Positions 1 through 11,116 of a DNA stretch of 64,000 nt are shown piece by piece (position 1 is the stretch's first letter; the number at the start of each line of letters is the position of its first letter). The translations under genes and the position numbers were made by a program. The stretch covers positions 5,580,001 to 5,644,000 of the forward strand of contig JAHWDD010000004.1 in the NCBI GenBank assembly GCA_023897205.1, read 5' to 3'. The notes under the pieces were generated by a model, which did not search any database, had not been told where the DNA came from, and saw only the letters and a list, made by a program, of their open reading frames with translations. Origin of the DNA: Exophiala sp. HKRS030. Its lineage: Eukaryota > Ascomycota > Eurotiomycetes > Chaetothyriales > Herpotrichiellaceae.

Positions 1-1
1 T

Positions 2-2427
2 CCGGACAATACTCCTCCTCAGGACAAGAATCCCCTGGTTGTTCGTCCCTGGCTAGGCACTCAGGCATCGTTTACCTCCACTCTCGCCGAGTCCTTCACT
101 ACAGCCCAGGAGGAGATTACTTCGGAGCCAGAATCGGATCATCGTTCTCAATCTCATGATCACACCTTTCAGTGGCCCATCACCTCGGTCGAGAGATTTG
201 GTGGTCGATTACGTCAAAAGAATATGGCACCATCGCCTTTGATTAACGCTTACAATGATATCCACGATCTGAGCCAGACCCCAGACCAGTACGATCAGGA
301 TCCTGTTTCTGTACCCCTGGCAGAAGCAACCACCCCCAAATCATCTGCCAGGTCCACTCCAAATCCACAAAATAATCGCACCTTGGCGAAAGACATAACC
401 CCAGCACCTGTCAGAGATGTCCACCACGAGAATATGGTCAACGGATTAACTCAGCGCGCCTCTCCTGCGCAGCATTTGCGCACCAACAGCCTTCGAGAGA
501 GATTGGTTGAAGCTCAATCCCAACGCCCATCTGCTTCTACCGAAAGGTTTGCCAATATCATCGGCTGGAACAATTCTGTCCCGATAATAGACACACCACA
601 TAAAAGCCAGGAAGAGATCCAACCCTTGGAAGATACACGAAGATTCTCTCATACATCCACAACCTCTACCATAGAAGCTTTCGTCTATGATCAAATGCCC
701 CTGCCCAAACGAGCGACCACATTGCGACACATGAGCAAACATGAATCTCTGCGATCTGTCTCTTCCCCTTGCCATCTTCGAAACGTGATTCTATAAACTC
801 TTGGTCCGAATCCCCACATCGTCTGATTCACATGAAAGCCCGACTCAGCAATCAAAATCGGTGGAGTGCCGACTCTGCAATTTCAAAATCTCATAGCATA
901 GCCTCAAGCGCAATTCTCCCCAAGACCGAGATTATTCACGTCGCGGTGATTCCCGAACGGTCATCCTCATTATCGTCCTCGCGAAGTAACAGCATCAAGC
1001 AGCAGTCACTATCATCAGACTCGTCAAAGTCTCCTCCGCGGAAGTCGTCTGATCAGCCTCCCTCGTCCTGGACCCATAAGCGAGCATTCTCTGAAGCCCT
1101 CGAACGAGGCAGGGAGCAGCAGCAAGCACCCGTGGTGCCCGTGAGGAGCTCCTCGCTCTCGGCTCCCACATCGAGAACCACCTCCCGCGCCAACAGTATT
1201 TCTTCGTCCCACCTCAGAGTTCAACGACAACGTGCAGAGAAGGATCTACGGAAAACCTTGGACAGAATGGAATCGGACAGGCTTTTGCAGACCCTTCCTC
1301 ACTGGGACGCTGAGAAACCTGGCGAGTTCTTGGCCAACGAGCCTAGATCTCAGAATGGCCATCAGAGGAAGTCCTTCGGACAAAGCACGATAAGAAGCAA
1401 CTCTCTTCCAAATGATGTTTTGACGCCATCTCGTTCCACGGATGATTATCGACAGAATGCTCTCGGCTTGGTGGTCCCTGGCACATCTGAATGGGCTTCC
1501 CTGCGACCGTCTTCAATCCTCGGAACACCGTTCTCGCAACCATCTTTCCAATCCGCATCACCTGAACTCAGTGAGGCGCATGCCATTAATTATTTCCCCC
1601 ACAACAATCATTCTCTCCAGCTCATTGAACCATTTCCAGTTCATGAGTCCAAAGCTGTGCTCGAGGTCCAGCGACGTGGGATCTCACAACTGGAGGTCGA
1701 GTCACCTCTTCGAAATCCTCGAAGGCCCCCTGAGCCGCCCGAATTTCAAGTGATTCCTCCGACACCCGCAGGCGATTTTGACCACCGACTGGTACTTGGC
1801 AACCAGCAGGCACTGCGACGTGCAGACTCGGCGAGACGTCCTGGTGGTTCTCGCCGACGGTCCGAGTCGTTCATTAGTGCAATCTCACGCAACCTGAGCG
1901 TCAAAAATCCGCGTAATCGCAAGGCTGGTCAAGACCTGGACGGAGATCTACATCCATTCTGGCGCCCGCGTGCCTTCTGGGATGATGTGGATAATTCTCG
2001 TCCAGAACCAGAGGGAGCTCTCATGATCGACAGAGGAATAGTCAATAACTCTCTTGGTCTGCCACAGCAACGAACTGTGGTTACGGGACCGGCATCATTG
2101 ATCCGACGGATATCGGAGCGACGGCAACAAAAGAGGGGGATTAAAAAACAATCGAGCCACAGCAGCTTAGCGAAAATTCGTGCGGGACGACGTTTGCACA
2201 AGTCCTCGTCGCACGGCTTGCGCCTGAATCTTGTGAGTATCAGAACTCTACAGGACAGAATCCTTCATGCCAAACAACGAAAAGAGGACGAAAGGCGAGA
2301 AAAGAGGAGGGCGGAGTTGAGAAGGAGTATTGGAGCAAATGTCATTTCGCAGGGAGACTCCAGATTCCCTGCCAGCAATATGGACGATATACCCAGTGAG
2401 CGTTTGAATTACGCTACTATGACATGA
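2..2427 (+). CDS. Ser/Arg-rich hypothetical protein, 3' part (partial, one apparent frameshift)
   Basis: The reading frame is open from base 2, so the gene starts left of the window. About 809 codons are visible. I recognise no catalytic domain. The protein is low-complexity, rich in Ser, Arg and Pro, with many basic S/T-rich patches that could be kinase sites, and ends in a Lys/Arg/Glu-rich helix-like stretch (about 2265-2320). The frame changes at 765-768: the upstream frame reads ...RSVSSPCH and soon stops at 796, while the other frame reads PLPSSKRDSINSW. One extra C in the CCCC run at 765-768 gives a smooth SSPLPSSKRD join, and no intron fits. I read this as a missing base in the assembly. 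No ATG for the second half is needed. Function unknown; possibly a cytoskeletal or signalling scaffold, but that is a guess. Confidence 0.6.
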
Positions 2428-3281
2428 ATCACGATGATGTCGGATACTTAGCTGGCCCTGGTGGCCAACGAAGGGACGAATTTTTACCAGGTGTTTGGAT
2501 GGGCTGACCCGGAGAAGAATCTAATAAATACTGACGATTTCTGAAATGAGATGACGGACACCTTTACGACCTGATGTACTGATGTACTGATGTTTTGATG
2601 ACTCAACGATCTGGACGAAGTTAACGGGATGGATTTGTACCTGTATATTATATAAAGCAGATGATTATCCAATCGTGCAGTGTTGCCATCTTCTAAATAA
2701 TGATTTCCTTCATCAATCTGTTCTCGATTCCTCAGCCGTGCTGATTGTTGTTGTCTTGTCGTTTCCGCAAATTGTCCAATTCGACAGAATCGAGGAATGG
2801 TTCAACAGTTATGCTTGAGTCAAATACCATGACTGTCGTACAGTTATTACTCAACACGCTAAGATTGCAGCGATAATACAGTGTAATATTCTTGTAGGAA
2901 GGTTGAAAGGAATTACCTCGCTGTTCCTCGCCCAGATCTGAAGAGCGTTGCACGAAATAAATAGTACTGGCGACACTGCAAGAGAAGGAAGAGGTAGCAG
3001 TAGTATTGGCGGCCCTAGTTAGTAGCAAGTTGTATCAGATCACTGGGCACTGACTAGCACGATGGAGGGAGTGGGATGTGGGAAATGAATGGCGATGGGA
3101 AATGTGGTGGGATGGTTTGGAGTGGAGGGGCGACGGAAGTGAGTGAGTGAGTTAGGTAAGGAAGTGGTGCAAGCAGACTTGGAAAATCTTTTCGCGAGCT
3201 TCAGAGGTCCTTTCAATTTCTCCTTCTGTTCGATCCTCGACATATTGCAGTTATCGTTGTCGAAGTTCCGCTTTCCATGAA
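2428..3281. other. Intergenic, 854 bp
   Basis: No coding region or RNA gene recognised. It should hold the 3' UTR of the Ser-rich gene and the promoter of the downstream zinc-cluster gene. A short imperfect direct repeat of GATGTACT lies at 2572-2600. ORFs on the minus strand here lack ATG-supported, protein-like composition. Confidence 0.6.
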
Positions 3282-6159
3282 ATGAGTTCATACCCGTATT
3301 CGTGGGACGCGAATTGTGTACAGACGATGGTCGATCAAGATGACAGTAGTAGTATCTCGCCTCCTCACTTTCATCATCCCGCCTTGATCAATACTGCTGC
3401 TCAAATTATCTTATCAGATCAAGATCATCTTTCCGCCAAGACTTGTGAGGAGTCATGCAACCATCAGAATTGGTCCTGTCAGACGCCCGGAGACGGCATC
3501 AATCTTTACGCTTTGAACCCCCAATTTCCCTTGTCAGAAATCGGGAAATTACCCGTGTCAGACGAGCAGAATTTCCTGTTTTCTTCTGCGCCCGAGGCTG
3601 ACCTCGTCTACCACGCCGACCACCACCACCACCAATTCCCCGTGTCGTCGGCCGTCGCCCACTGCGATATCGGACACTGGGTGACGACAAACCAGGCCCA
3701 CGTACAACTACATCACCATCATCATTTGCAGCACCAGCTTGTTGGCGGCGGAGATCCTGTCTTCAATCTGGCTTCGGCACACGCGCTGCTGCCGCACTCG
3801 GCAGCCGCCGCAGCAGCCAGTGATGTCGACGGTGGTGCAGGTTCCAATGGAACTGGTTTCACGAGTCCCGTCCAGAGTCTCAAGAGGAATGCCTCGATAG
3901 CAGGTTTTGACAGTTCCCCAAATAGTGGCAGTGTCGAGTCGCCTGATCATGACCATGCTGCCGGTGATGATGCGAATGCGAGGGTGATGCTGCGGGCAGG
4001 AGAAGGCCTGTCAAGAGAGCTTGTAATGAGTGTCGTCAGCAAAAGGTAAGATGATGTGTTGTTGCACGTCTTTGAAGATTGTGTGCTTTGATTTCTTAGT
4101 CATGCGTCACAACTGCGATTCTTGCTGACTGTCCCAGCTACGATGCGACGTCGTCCAAGAACCCTTTAAAATCTGTACGCGATGCAAACGCCTGTCCCTT
4201 GACTGCAAGATTGAAGACAACTTCAGGCGAGTGGGAAAGAGATCGCGGAATGCGGAGATGGAAAGAGAAATCGTCGAACTGCGTAAACAGGTCGCAGAGA
4301 AACAAACATCAAATGGAAGTACACAGAACGGAACCTCCAACGTTGCTTTGTCACATACGTCCATGGGTTCATACACTCAGGATGCCGTCGCTGGCCTCTT
4401 AGACCTCAAAGGCGGTACTTACGACAAGAGTCCTGCCAATCGAAAGATCTTCAAACGTCTAGAAGATGTTGCTTTGACACAAGACCGCGTCCAGGATCTG
4501 TTCAATCGGTTCTTCACTTTTCATCATCCATTTCTCCCATTTTTAAACCCCAGCAGGACTCCAGAGGAGTACTACACCAGGTCGCCGCTGCTGTTCTGGA
4601 CTATTCTCATGGTTGGATCACGCCACTATTCCCCGAGCCTACCCTCTTCAATAATCTGAATGGACCATTGACTCGATTGCTTTGGTCTACTATGGCAGAT
4701 GTGCCTCAGAACTATCATGTTGTGAAAGCACTGATCCTACTCTGCGCGTGGCCTCTAGTCACCAGCAGTACCTCGACGGATTCAACATTTATGATCTGCG
4801 GGTTAATGATGCAGATTGCACTTCAAATCGGTCTCCACCGACCGACTCATGCTCAAGACTTCTCCAAGTTTAGAATCGAACTTAGAGAGGTTGAGTTGCA
4901 GGACAGAGTGGTGGTGTGGAGCGTTTGTAATGTTGTTGCTCAGCGAATCTGCACTGCATACGGGCAACCTCCGCTCTCTCGCTACGATTGGACATTGGGA
5001 CCAAAACCCATCGAGACGAATCCAAACTATGAACTTCCGTCACCCATCTACAACAGATTGCTCATAGAGAAGTTTGTGGATAAGGTGTCCAGAACGTTGT
5101 ACATGAACGCACACGATCCTGTTGGTCTGGCAACAGATGCCGAGAGACCGACTTATGTCTCTTTCCTCTCACATGATTTAGAAGAACTTGAGCATCAGTT
5201 GGAAAAGGATACTTCGCCAATCACGAAGATCTATCTCCGGGCCGCTGGCCTTCACATGAGACTGAGTGCATTCTTTTCCCCTCCAACACTTCAATCTTAT
5301 AGAGCCGATATGTTGAAGCTCTACCATGCGACAACAGATTTTCTCGAAACCTGTCTCAGCCTAGAGTCGAATACCAGCGTTTCCATTCCCGGTTCGGGAT
5401 ACAGCCACGGTCTTTCTTTGACGCACGCAACCAATTACATTTTCCATATGATGCTGGCTGCCGGTTTTTCACTCTTGAAGCTCATGCACAACTTCCTGGG
5501 TCAGCACGAACTTGATGTTCAAGGCGCTTCGGAATTATTATCTCGAACAGTTTGGGCACTACGAACTATGAGTACTTCGGAAAATGATCTCGCAGAGAGA
5601 CTCGCCGAAGTTCTCACGCAAGTGTGGAAAACTGGCAAGGCCACACCTAAGGCGGTAGGCGATCAGAGTCTTGATGACAGTCTCCAATTAAAGGTCAAAT
5701 GTCGAATGTCGATGTCTCTCGTCTTCGACTCTGTTTGGCGATGGAAGAAGAATGCTCACTTCCGTGGTGGGAAACCATCTGATAGTAAGTGCAAGAATTA
5801 ACCGCATGGCATTGTCTCGGGATATCTGCTAACAGAACCAAGTTCGACAGCAAAATCCTGAACTGATACAACCAGATACACCTGCACCTCCTCCCTCTTC
5901 CAACACGGCGGGAGGTGTTAGTACCAGTATGTCTTCTGACCCAACTCTGTCAGCCTCAGCGATTGTGCCTGGCATGGCTGGTATGCCCACAGGTATGATC
6001 GATGATTTCGGAATGGACTATGGCCAAGCGAGTTACGATGTTTTTGATCCACTTAATTGGATGCTTGACGGCATCGTCGATTTCCCTTACAGCTTCAACA
6101 ACGGCGTTAGCAATGGAGGAACCATGTCTGGAATGGAAGCCCTGGGAAATGGGATCTAG
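3282..6159 (+). CDS. Zn(II)2Cys6 transcription factor, Leu3-like zinc cluster (two apparent frameshifts)
   Basis: Nuclear DNA-binding regulator of about 909 aa. Start ATG at 3282. Introns: 4046-4137 (GTAAGA...CAG) and 5785-5842 (GTAAGT, GCTAAC branch, AAG). The N-terminal 240 residues are His-, Ala- and Ser-rich. The zinc cluster spans about residues 248-278 and is split by intron 1: C-x2-C-x6-C before and across it, then CTRC and a sixth Cys, followed by the basic KRSRNAEMEREI linker typical of Leu3/War1-like regulators. The middle (4430-5780) matches the fungal-specific TF domain (GLHRPTH, DWTLGPKP). Two single-base gaps break the frame: in the GGG at 3982-3984 (needed to enter the zinc-cluster frame) and in the CCCC at 4631-4634 (GSRHYS then PEPTLFNNL). 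Both are mended by adding one base to the run, and introns there would be under 30 nt. Target genes are not evident from the position. Confidence 0.85.
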
Positions 6160-6913
6160 TGGATCAAAGTGGACCACAGTGAGGGATTATATGTTGCTTG
6201 GAACTTTCGGATTCTGGTGGAGAGCAGCGTATAGCCACGAACCAATGAGCCAGCATGACCACAGTTTTGTACATAAGCATACACGTGTGCATATAATACT
6301 AATACTAGGGAGTGAATGCAGTCCCAGTCTGTTCAAGATATTAATCTCTTTGAGGCCCTACTGTACGAATGCTCCTTCCTCTTCTATCGACTAATGGCAC
6401 CTTCCTCATAACAGTTGGAGTGCATCGTCCAATTCACCACGTGTCTGCTCTCCTGCGATCTGACACCAGCGATTTCGGGCCTTCTGTCACGCCTAGCGAA
6501 ACATTCATAATGCACCTCCCTCGTCATACATATCAGATCACTATGATGAACCCTCCGCGTCCAGTCAAGAAGAGTCGGTTGCACCAAATGAGATCGATTG
6601 ACGAACGACAGGGACAATGTTCCGAGCCAGGCGATAGGCGACCGTAAAACTGTGAGATTATCCCCCATTGAGAGACATCGCCGAAAAGAAGCATGCACAA
6701 GAGTCCAGTCCAAACCTACACCTGGAAATGCCACATGGTTAGGTGGGGATCAGGACACAACATCCAGCAATAATCCAGAAGAGCGGGGTGTGGCAGAAGG
6801 CAGCAACTGATGATAAGTCGCCGCACCGAGTGACGAGCCATGGAGGGACCAAACCATTCGGCTAGGCGTGCTCCGACTTCCTGCTGAAGGTTTTCGGCAA
6901 CAGCCCGTAAGTG
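6160..6913. other. Intergenic, nothing recognised
   Basis: Stretch between the regulator's stop and the inverted-repeat element. ORFs of 70-130 codons occur on both strands, but none shows a recognisable domain, intron signals or consistent composition. Confidence 0.5.
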
Positions 6914-6915
6914 TA

Positions 6916-6985
6916 CGGAGCTACATGGGATAATTTTCCCAAAATGCGCTACTAGCATACCATTCCTAATATAGCTAGTTTAAGA
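6916..6985 (+). repeat. Left terminal inverted repeat of the MITE-like element
   Basis: Pairs with 7380-7450 in inverted orientation. The outer 32 bases are nearly identical; the inner part is diverged but keeps the ACCATTCCTAAT block. Confidence 0.75.
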
Positions 6986-7379
6986 ACGAATTAGTCTATT
7001 TTAGGACTAGTCCTTTGTCACGTTTTGTCACGCCGCTCCTTAGGCCTAAGATAAGCCCTAAAGCCTTTACTTAAAGTTTTTAGCTAGAGTAGATTAATAG
7101 GGGCTATTATAGGCCTCTATTTTTTACTCTTTAGCTACTAGAGGTATAGCTTAGAGGGGCCCCTAAGCTCCCTATAAAAATTCTCTAAATAAGTAAAGAT
7201 ATAGGCTAGAGATAGGCTAGCCTTTAATCAGAAAGCCTCTATAACTTAAATTTTTTTCGGTGCCCTTATAGGTATCCTTAGGGGTATACCTACCTAGAGA
7301 TCCCTATTCCCTCGCTTACGCCTGATCGCCTAGTGGGTGTAGGAGGGTATGTTCGGGCTTGTATTGAGGATTTCGGGAA

Positions 7380-7450
7380 CTAAACTAGATTAGGAATGGT
7401 GATAACCTTATACGGTCGCAATTTTGGGAAAATTATCCCATGTACCTCCG
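7380..7450 (-). repeat. Right terminal inverted repeat of the MITE-like element
   Basis: Reverse complement of the left end with a few substitutions and one small insertion. It is followed by the TA at 7451-7452. Confidence 0.75.
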
Positions 7451-7452
7451 TA

Positions 7453-8084
7453 CATCCAGTGTGGGCTACTGCCGACTTAAGCAGGCACACTGAACAGTAC
7501 CATTGAGAGCCAGGAGACGCATCCTCTGAATACGACCTGCTCGAGCCTGCACATCGGATGGCGCCGTGAACGTCGCACAAAGCTTAGTATTCCCAGACCT
7601 ACCACAGAAGATGTACGAGAGGTGTGGACGGCATGGACTCTTCAACCTTACTCATTGCTTATCTTGACCTTGGACCAACGTCCCGGGAAAGGTTGGCTTC
7701 CAGGGTCTCGACCAAGCCGCAGAAGACAACACCATTGCACGGTCGGCCCCGGAAACATGCTAGGCGTATTACGTTCGCGCTGAATCTCGCATGCTAATTA
7801 TTGGAAGTTTACCTTTCGATGCAAGGCAACAGTAACTCAGGAAAGACCTAGCTTGGGCTGATTGGACGATGCCATTCGCCACAGCTCCTCAGCTGCTTAT
7901 CACGGTAGCCATTCGTGGTCGAAACAATTTATGTGAAAGGCAACTGGCGCTGTTAAGCTTTCGTATTCTTGCTTGTTCGTTTGAGTGTTCTTGGGGAGGC
8001 TTGTATTCCACGCTTTCTTTTTGTGGAGGACTCGACTTCCCACCTTTCCTGGGGCTACGCGTTTCAAACTTTACGGTGTCGTAG
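7453..8084. other. Intergenic, nothing recognised
   Basis: No gene, repeat or RNA recognised between the element and the possible small gene at 8085. Confidence 0.5.
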
Positions 8085-8417
8085 ATGCCAGGCGATGCTG
8101 GGCTCGAGAAGATAGACGACAGAATTTTAGAATTGAAAAACGCCGTGGACGATAAAAATGCTGACTGGTGGATCAATGCTATCGATGCTCCAGACAGAAG
8201 ACCACTACCCGGCGATCAGGTAAGAAGAACCAAATTCAAGCTCGCTTCGAAAGCGCGGGACACTATCTATCAGGTTTACGATCGGGAATGAGCGACACAT
8301 GGCGACAAACCCGAGAGAAGCAAAACGAATGGTAATGTCAAATCTAACCAACATCAGTCCCCTGTTCGTGCGGCCAATCCGAGCGGTGGGATTCCTTATC
8401 ACTCGAACTCCACCTAG
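8085..8417 (+). CDS. Possible small two-exon hypothetical protein (64 aa)
   Basis: Exon 1 (8085-8219) starts with ATG directly after an in-frame TAG and encodes an acidic, hydrophilic peptide ending RRPLPGDQ. Intron 8220-8357 (138 nt) has a GTAAGA donor, a TCTAAC branch site about 15 nt before the end, and a CAG acceptor. Exon 2 (8358-8417) adds SPVRAANPSGG... and ends at TAG. The good splice signals and conserved-looking WW/PLPGDQ composition support a real gene, but I know no family for it and it is short. It could instead be an upstream transcript of the permease region. Confidence 0.4.
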
Positions 8418-8824
8418 ACTGGATTTTGGTCCTAATTGGGGTACGCGATAGAGGATCGAGGCTAGACTCCCCTCCCCAGATCCAAAATATGCGGCGTTCT
8501 CCTTGCTGCTACCCATCTTACTAGTCTTGGACCTTGGTGGACGCCGACGAAAGTCTACAGTGGTACGACCGCTAGTTAGGAGGTAGGCGTGGAGTGGTGT
8601 GCGCTGGGAACGCGCATTGTAAACCGATACATTTATTTAACCCACCGTGTCGGCACTTCCTTGAGATAAGATTCCCTCTTGGTAGGCTCTCTTTATTGTC
8701 TCCGGTACTATATCTCTCAGTCGAAGGACAGCGAGGAGAGAGCGCGAGCTATCACCCTGTATTTTCATCTCTGCTTTGGAAGATCGCTCAGAACTATCTC
8801 TTTTTCACGTCCGACTTTGCAGAT
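8418..8824. other. Upstream region of the permease gene
   Basis: 407 bp holding the presumed promoter and 5' UTR. The frame of the permease is open back to 8594 but uses no ATG there. Pyrimidine-rich tracts near 8690-8720 and 8760-8815 are typical of fungal start-site regions. Confidence 0.45.
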
Positions 8825-10435
8825 ATGGCGTCCTACGAGAAGAACGGATATGATGTCGAGTACAATGCGACACCGGCGCCAGGCGACAAGCACAGATCAA
8901 TTGTGCCTCCAGATGATTCAGGCGCTGTTCACGGAGAGTCATTCGAGGTTGGAAATAGTTTGTATGCGAAACTCCAGCGCTTTGCTGGCAGGTTTGGCGT
9001 TGAACAACGAGGTATCGAGCGTGTTCCAGAGGATGAACGAACTGATAAGAGCACATTGAAAGTTGGAACCATGGTACGTACTCTGCAATCATCGTTTTGG
9101 TCCATTGTTAACAAATGCAAACAGTGGCTAGCTGCAAACTTGACCGTCTCTACCTTTGCTATCGGGGTCCTCGCCGTCCCAGTCTTTGGTCTTGGATTTG
9201 TGGATTCATTCCTCGCTATCCTCTTCTTCAACATCTTGGGTATAACTCCCGTCGCCTTCTTCTCGGTATTCGGTCCCAAATTCGGATTGCGCCAGATGAT
9301 GTTAGGACGTTTCTGGTTCGGTTATCATGGTGTCAAGATCATTGCTCTCTTCAACGCACTTGCTTGCTTAGGTTGGTCTTCGGTCAATGTCATTGTCGGA
9401 TCTCAACTGCTCCACGCTGTCAATAATAACTTACCTGGATATGCTGGCATCATCATTATCGCCGCCGGTACCTTCATCATTACACTTTTTGGCTACAAGA
9501 TCGTCCATTACTACGAAATGATCTCTTGGGTACCCTGTTTGATCATCTTTTTGATCGTTCTGGGCCAATTTGCTCACTCTGGTGACTTTGAGAACATTCC
9601 AATGGGCAGCGGTGAGGGCGAAGCGGGTTCTATCCTATCCTTTGGCGCCGCTATCTTCGGTTTTGCGACTGGATGGGGCTCATACGCTTCCGACTATACA
9701 TGTTATCAGCCCGTCAACACGCCTCCAGTAAAGGTGTTTATCTACGTTTTCATGGGACTTTTCCTCCCTTTGATGTTTTCGATGTCGCTAGGATTGGCTG
9801 TCGGTACAGCGACAGTCAACAACCAAGCTTACGCAGATGCATACGCATACAATCATGTCGGAGGCGTTCTTCATCAAGTCCTGGTCCCAAGCTTCGGCAA
9901 GTTTGGGGATTTTTGCTTGGTCATCCTCGCACTGTCGATCGTTGGTAACAACTGCCCCAATATCTATTCAATTGGCTTCTCCATCCAGAGTATGAGCCGC
10001 TACGCACAAGCCGTTCCTCGCTTCGCCTGGACCTTCATCGGTACAGTAGTGTACTGTGCGATTGCGATTCCCGGCTATAGCCATTTCGAAAGTGTGTTGG
10101 AGAACTTCATGTTGGTGATTGCGTACTGGCTGGGTATCTACGAAGGGATTTCGCTTCCTGAACACTTCATCTTCAAGAAGGGCTTCAAAGGCTACGTGCC
10201 AGCGTTCTACGACCAACCCAAGAAATTGCCACCAAGTTATGCTGCTCTGGGAGCATTTTTGTTCGGTGTCTTGGGTGCGGCCATGGGCATGGCTCAAGTA
10301 TGGTACATTGGCCCAATCGGAAAGTTGATTGGAATTGGCTATGGTGGTGATATTGGGTTCGAGTTGGCCTTTGCTTTCACAGCTGTTACTTATATCCCCT
10401 TCAGATACTTTGAGTTGAAGAAATTCGGAAGGTAG
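8825..10435 (+). CDS. NCS1-family purine/cytosine permease (FCY2/FcyB-like)
   Basis: Plasma-membrane nucleobase:proton symporter of the NCS1 family, 519 aa after splicing, matching the usual length of about 500 for FCY-type carriers. Start ATG 8825 (MASYEKNGYDV). Intron 9074-9124 (51 nt; GTACGT, GTTAAC branch, ACAG) is a multiple of three and has no stop, but removing it restores the family-typical TMWLAANLTVSTFAIG at the start of TM1. A long hydrophilic N-terminus (about 80 residues) is followed by about 12 hydrophobic segments. FGLRQMMLGRFWFG and the GWGSYASDYTCYQP loop are characteristic of fungal cytosine-purine permeases. The exact substrate (cytosine, adenine, hypoxanthine or another nucleobase) cannot be read from sequence. 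Confidence 0.88.
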   Translation: MASYEKNGYDVEYNATPAPGDKHRSIVPPDDSGAVHGESFEVGNSLYAKLQRFAGRFGVEQRGIERVPEDERTDKSTLKVGTMVRTLQSSFWSIVNKCKQWLAANLTVSTFAIGVLAVPVFGLGFVDSFLAILFFNILGITPVAFFSVFGPKFGLRQMMLGRFWFGYHGVKIIALFNALACLGWSSVNVIVGSQLLHAVNNNLPGYAGIIIIAAGTFIITLFGYKIVHYYEMISWVPCLIIFLIVLGQFAHSGDFENIPMGSGEGEAGSILSFGAAIFGFATGWGSYASDYTCYQPVNTPPVKVFIYVFMGLFLPLMFSMSLGLAVGTATVNNQAYADAYAYNHVGGVLHQVLVPSFGKFGDFCLVILALSIVGNNCPNIYSIGFSIQSMSRYAQAVPRFAWTFIGTVVYCAIAIPGYSHFESVLENFMLVIAYWLGIYEGISLPEHFIFKKGFKGYVPAFYDQPKKLPPSYAALGAFLFGVLGAAMGMAQVWYIGPIGKLIGIGYGGDIGFELAFAFTAVTYIPFRYFELKKFGR

Positions 10436-11116
10436 AGCTGTAATTAGTATGGATTTGGTATTGGGTGGGTGGACTAGATGAGGCTCTGGGAAATTTGTGG
10501 CTGATAAGAATATCGGCACGCACCAGCTGAAATACATATTATGATAAGCCTGCAATGCCTGTACATGTACAAGATCTGAGAACATGTGGTCTTAATATCG
10601 AGCCTTCCTACAAGTTAGCTCGACACCGAAGTATCGTAGTCAAATTCAGGAAAGAAGAGGACAATGAAGGGGGAGGTGGCCTTGCGGATCGGACACCGAC
10701 CACGGCCACTCCCACCAAAATAATAAACGTCTGACAAAAAGACTCATGCTGCAAACGTCACAAGTTGACCCGCAAAGATGACCGATCCTGACCAGCTTAT
10801 TTCCGTCAGACAGAAGCAACCCCCTAATCCGTCTCCCCTACCAAAAAGTTCATGCCTGAGTGTCGTTCTTGGCCCTGGCGCCGCGATCCGCAGCGTGCAT
10901 CTTGCTGTCTATAACTTTGACATCTCCCCTGGTCGTTGTTGTGAACACTCCCACACCCACCTGGACGAGAAGGACTTTTCCCTATCCCGGTCCTCCACCT
11001 TCACAGCGTCCACTTCACCATCCCTTCGATCGTAACAGACGGTTTCGACGGCCTTTCCCCCTCCCCGCTCGATCCTGTGGTCCCGCGTTCACCGCACCAC
11101 TTGCCCGCACTCCAGG
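10436..11116. other. Intergenic, 681 bp
   Basis: Holds the permease 3' UTR and the epsin promoter. C-rich/pyrimidine stretches lie just upstream of the epsin ATG (about 10930-11110). Short ORFs here lack support. Confidence 0.5.

Larger units (their letters stand above)
6916..7450. mobile_element. Non-autonomous TIR element (MITE-like, Tc1/mariner-type TA flanks), RIP-degraded
   Basis: The two ends are imperfect inverted repeats of about 65-70 bp. Both begin CGGAG(C/G)TACATGGG and continue through GATAATTTTCCCAAAA and later ACCATTCCTAAT. Each end abuts a TA dinucleotide (6914-6915 and 7451-7452), as expected for a TA target duplication of the Tc1/mariner/pogo superfamily. There is no transposase ORF. 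The interior (about 6990-7345) is dominated by TA, CTA and TAG with only about three CpA, the signature left by repeat-induced point mutation. TIR and TA flanks are seen directly; family assignment is inference. Confidence 0.75.

Noticed and set aside
4600..4670. Tiny intron as an explanation for the frame change in the first regulator
   Set aside because: The only GT-AG pair that would help spans about 28 nt, too short to splice, and the one-base repair gives conserved sequence.
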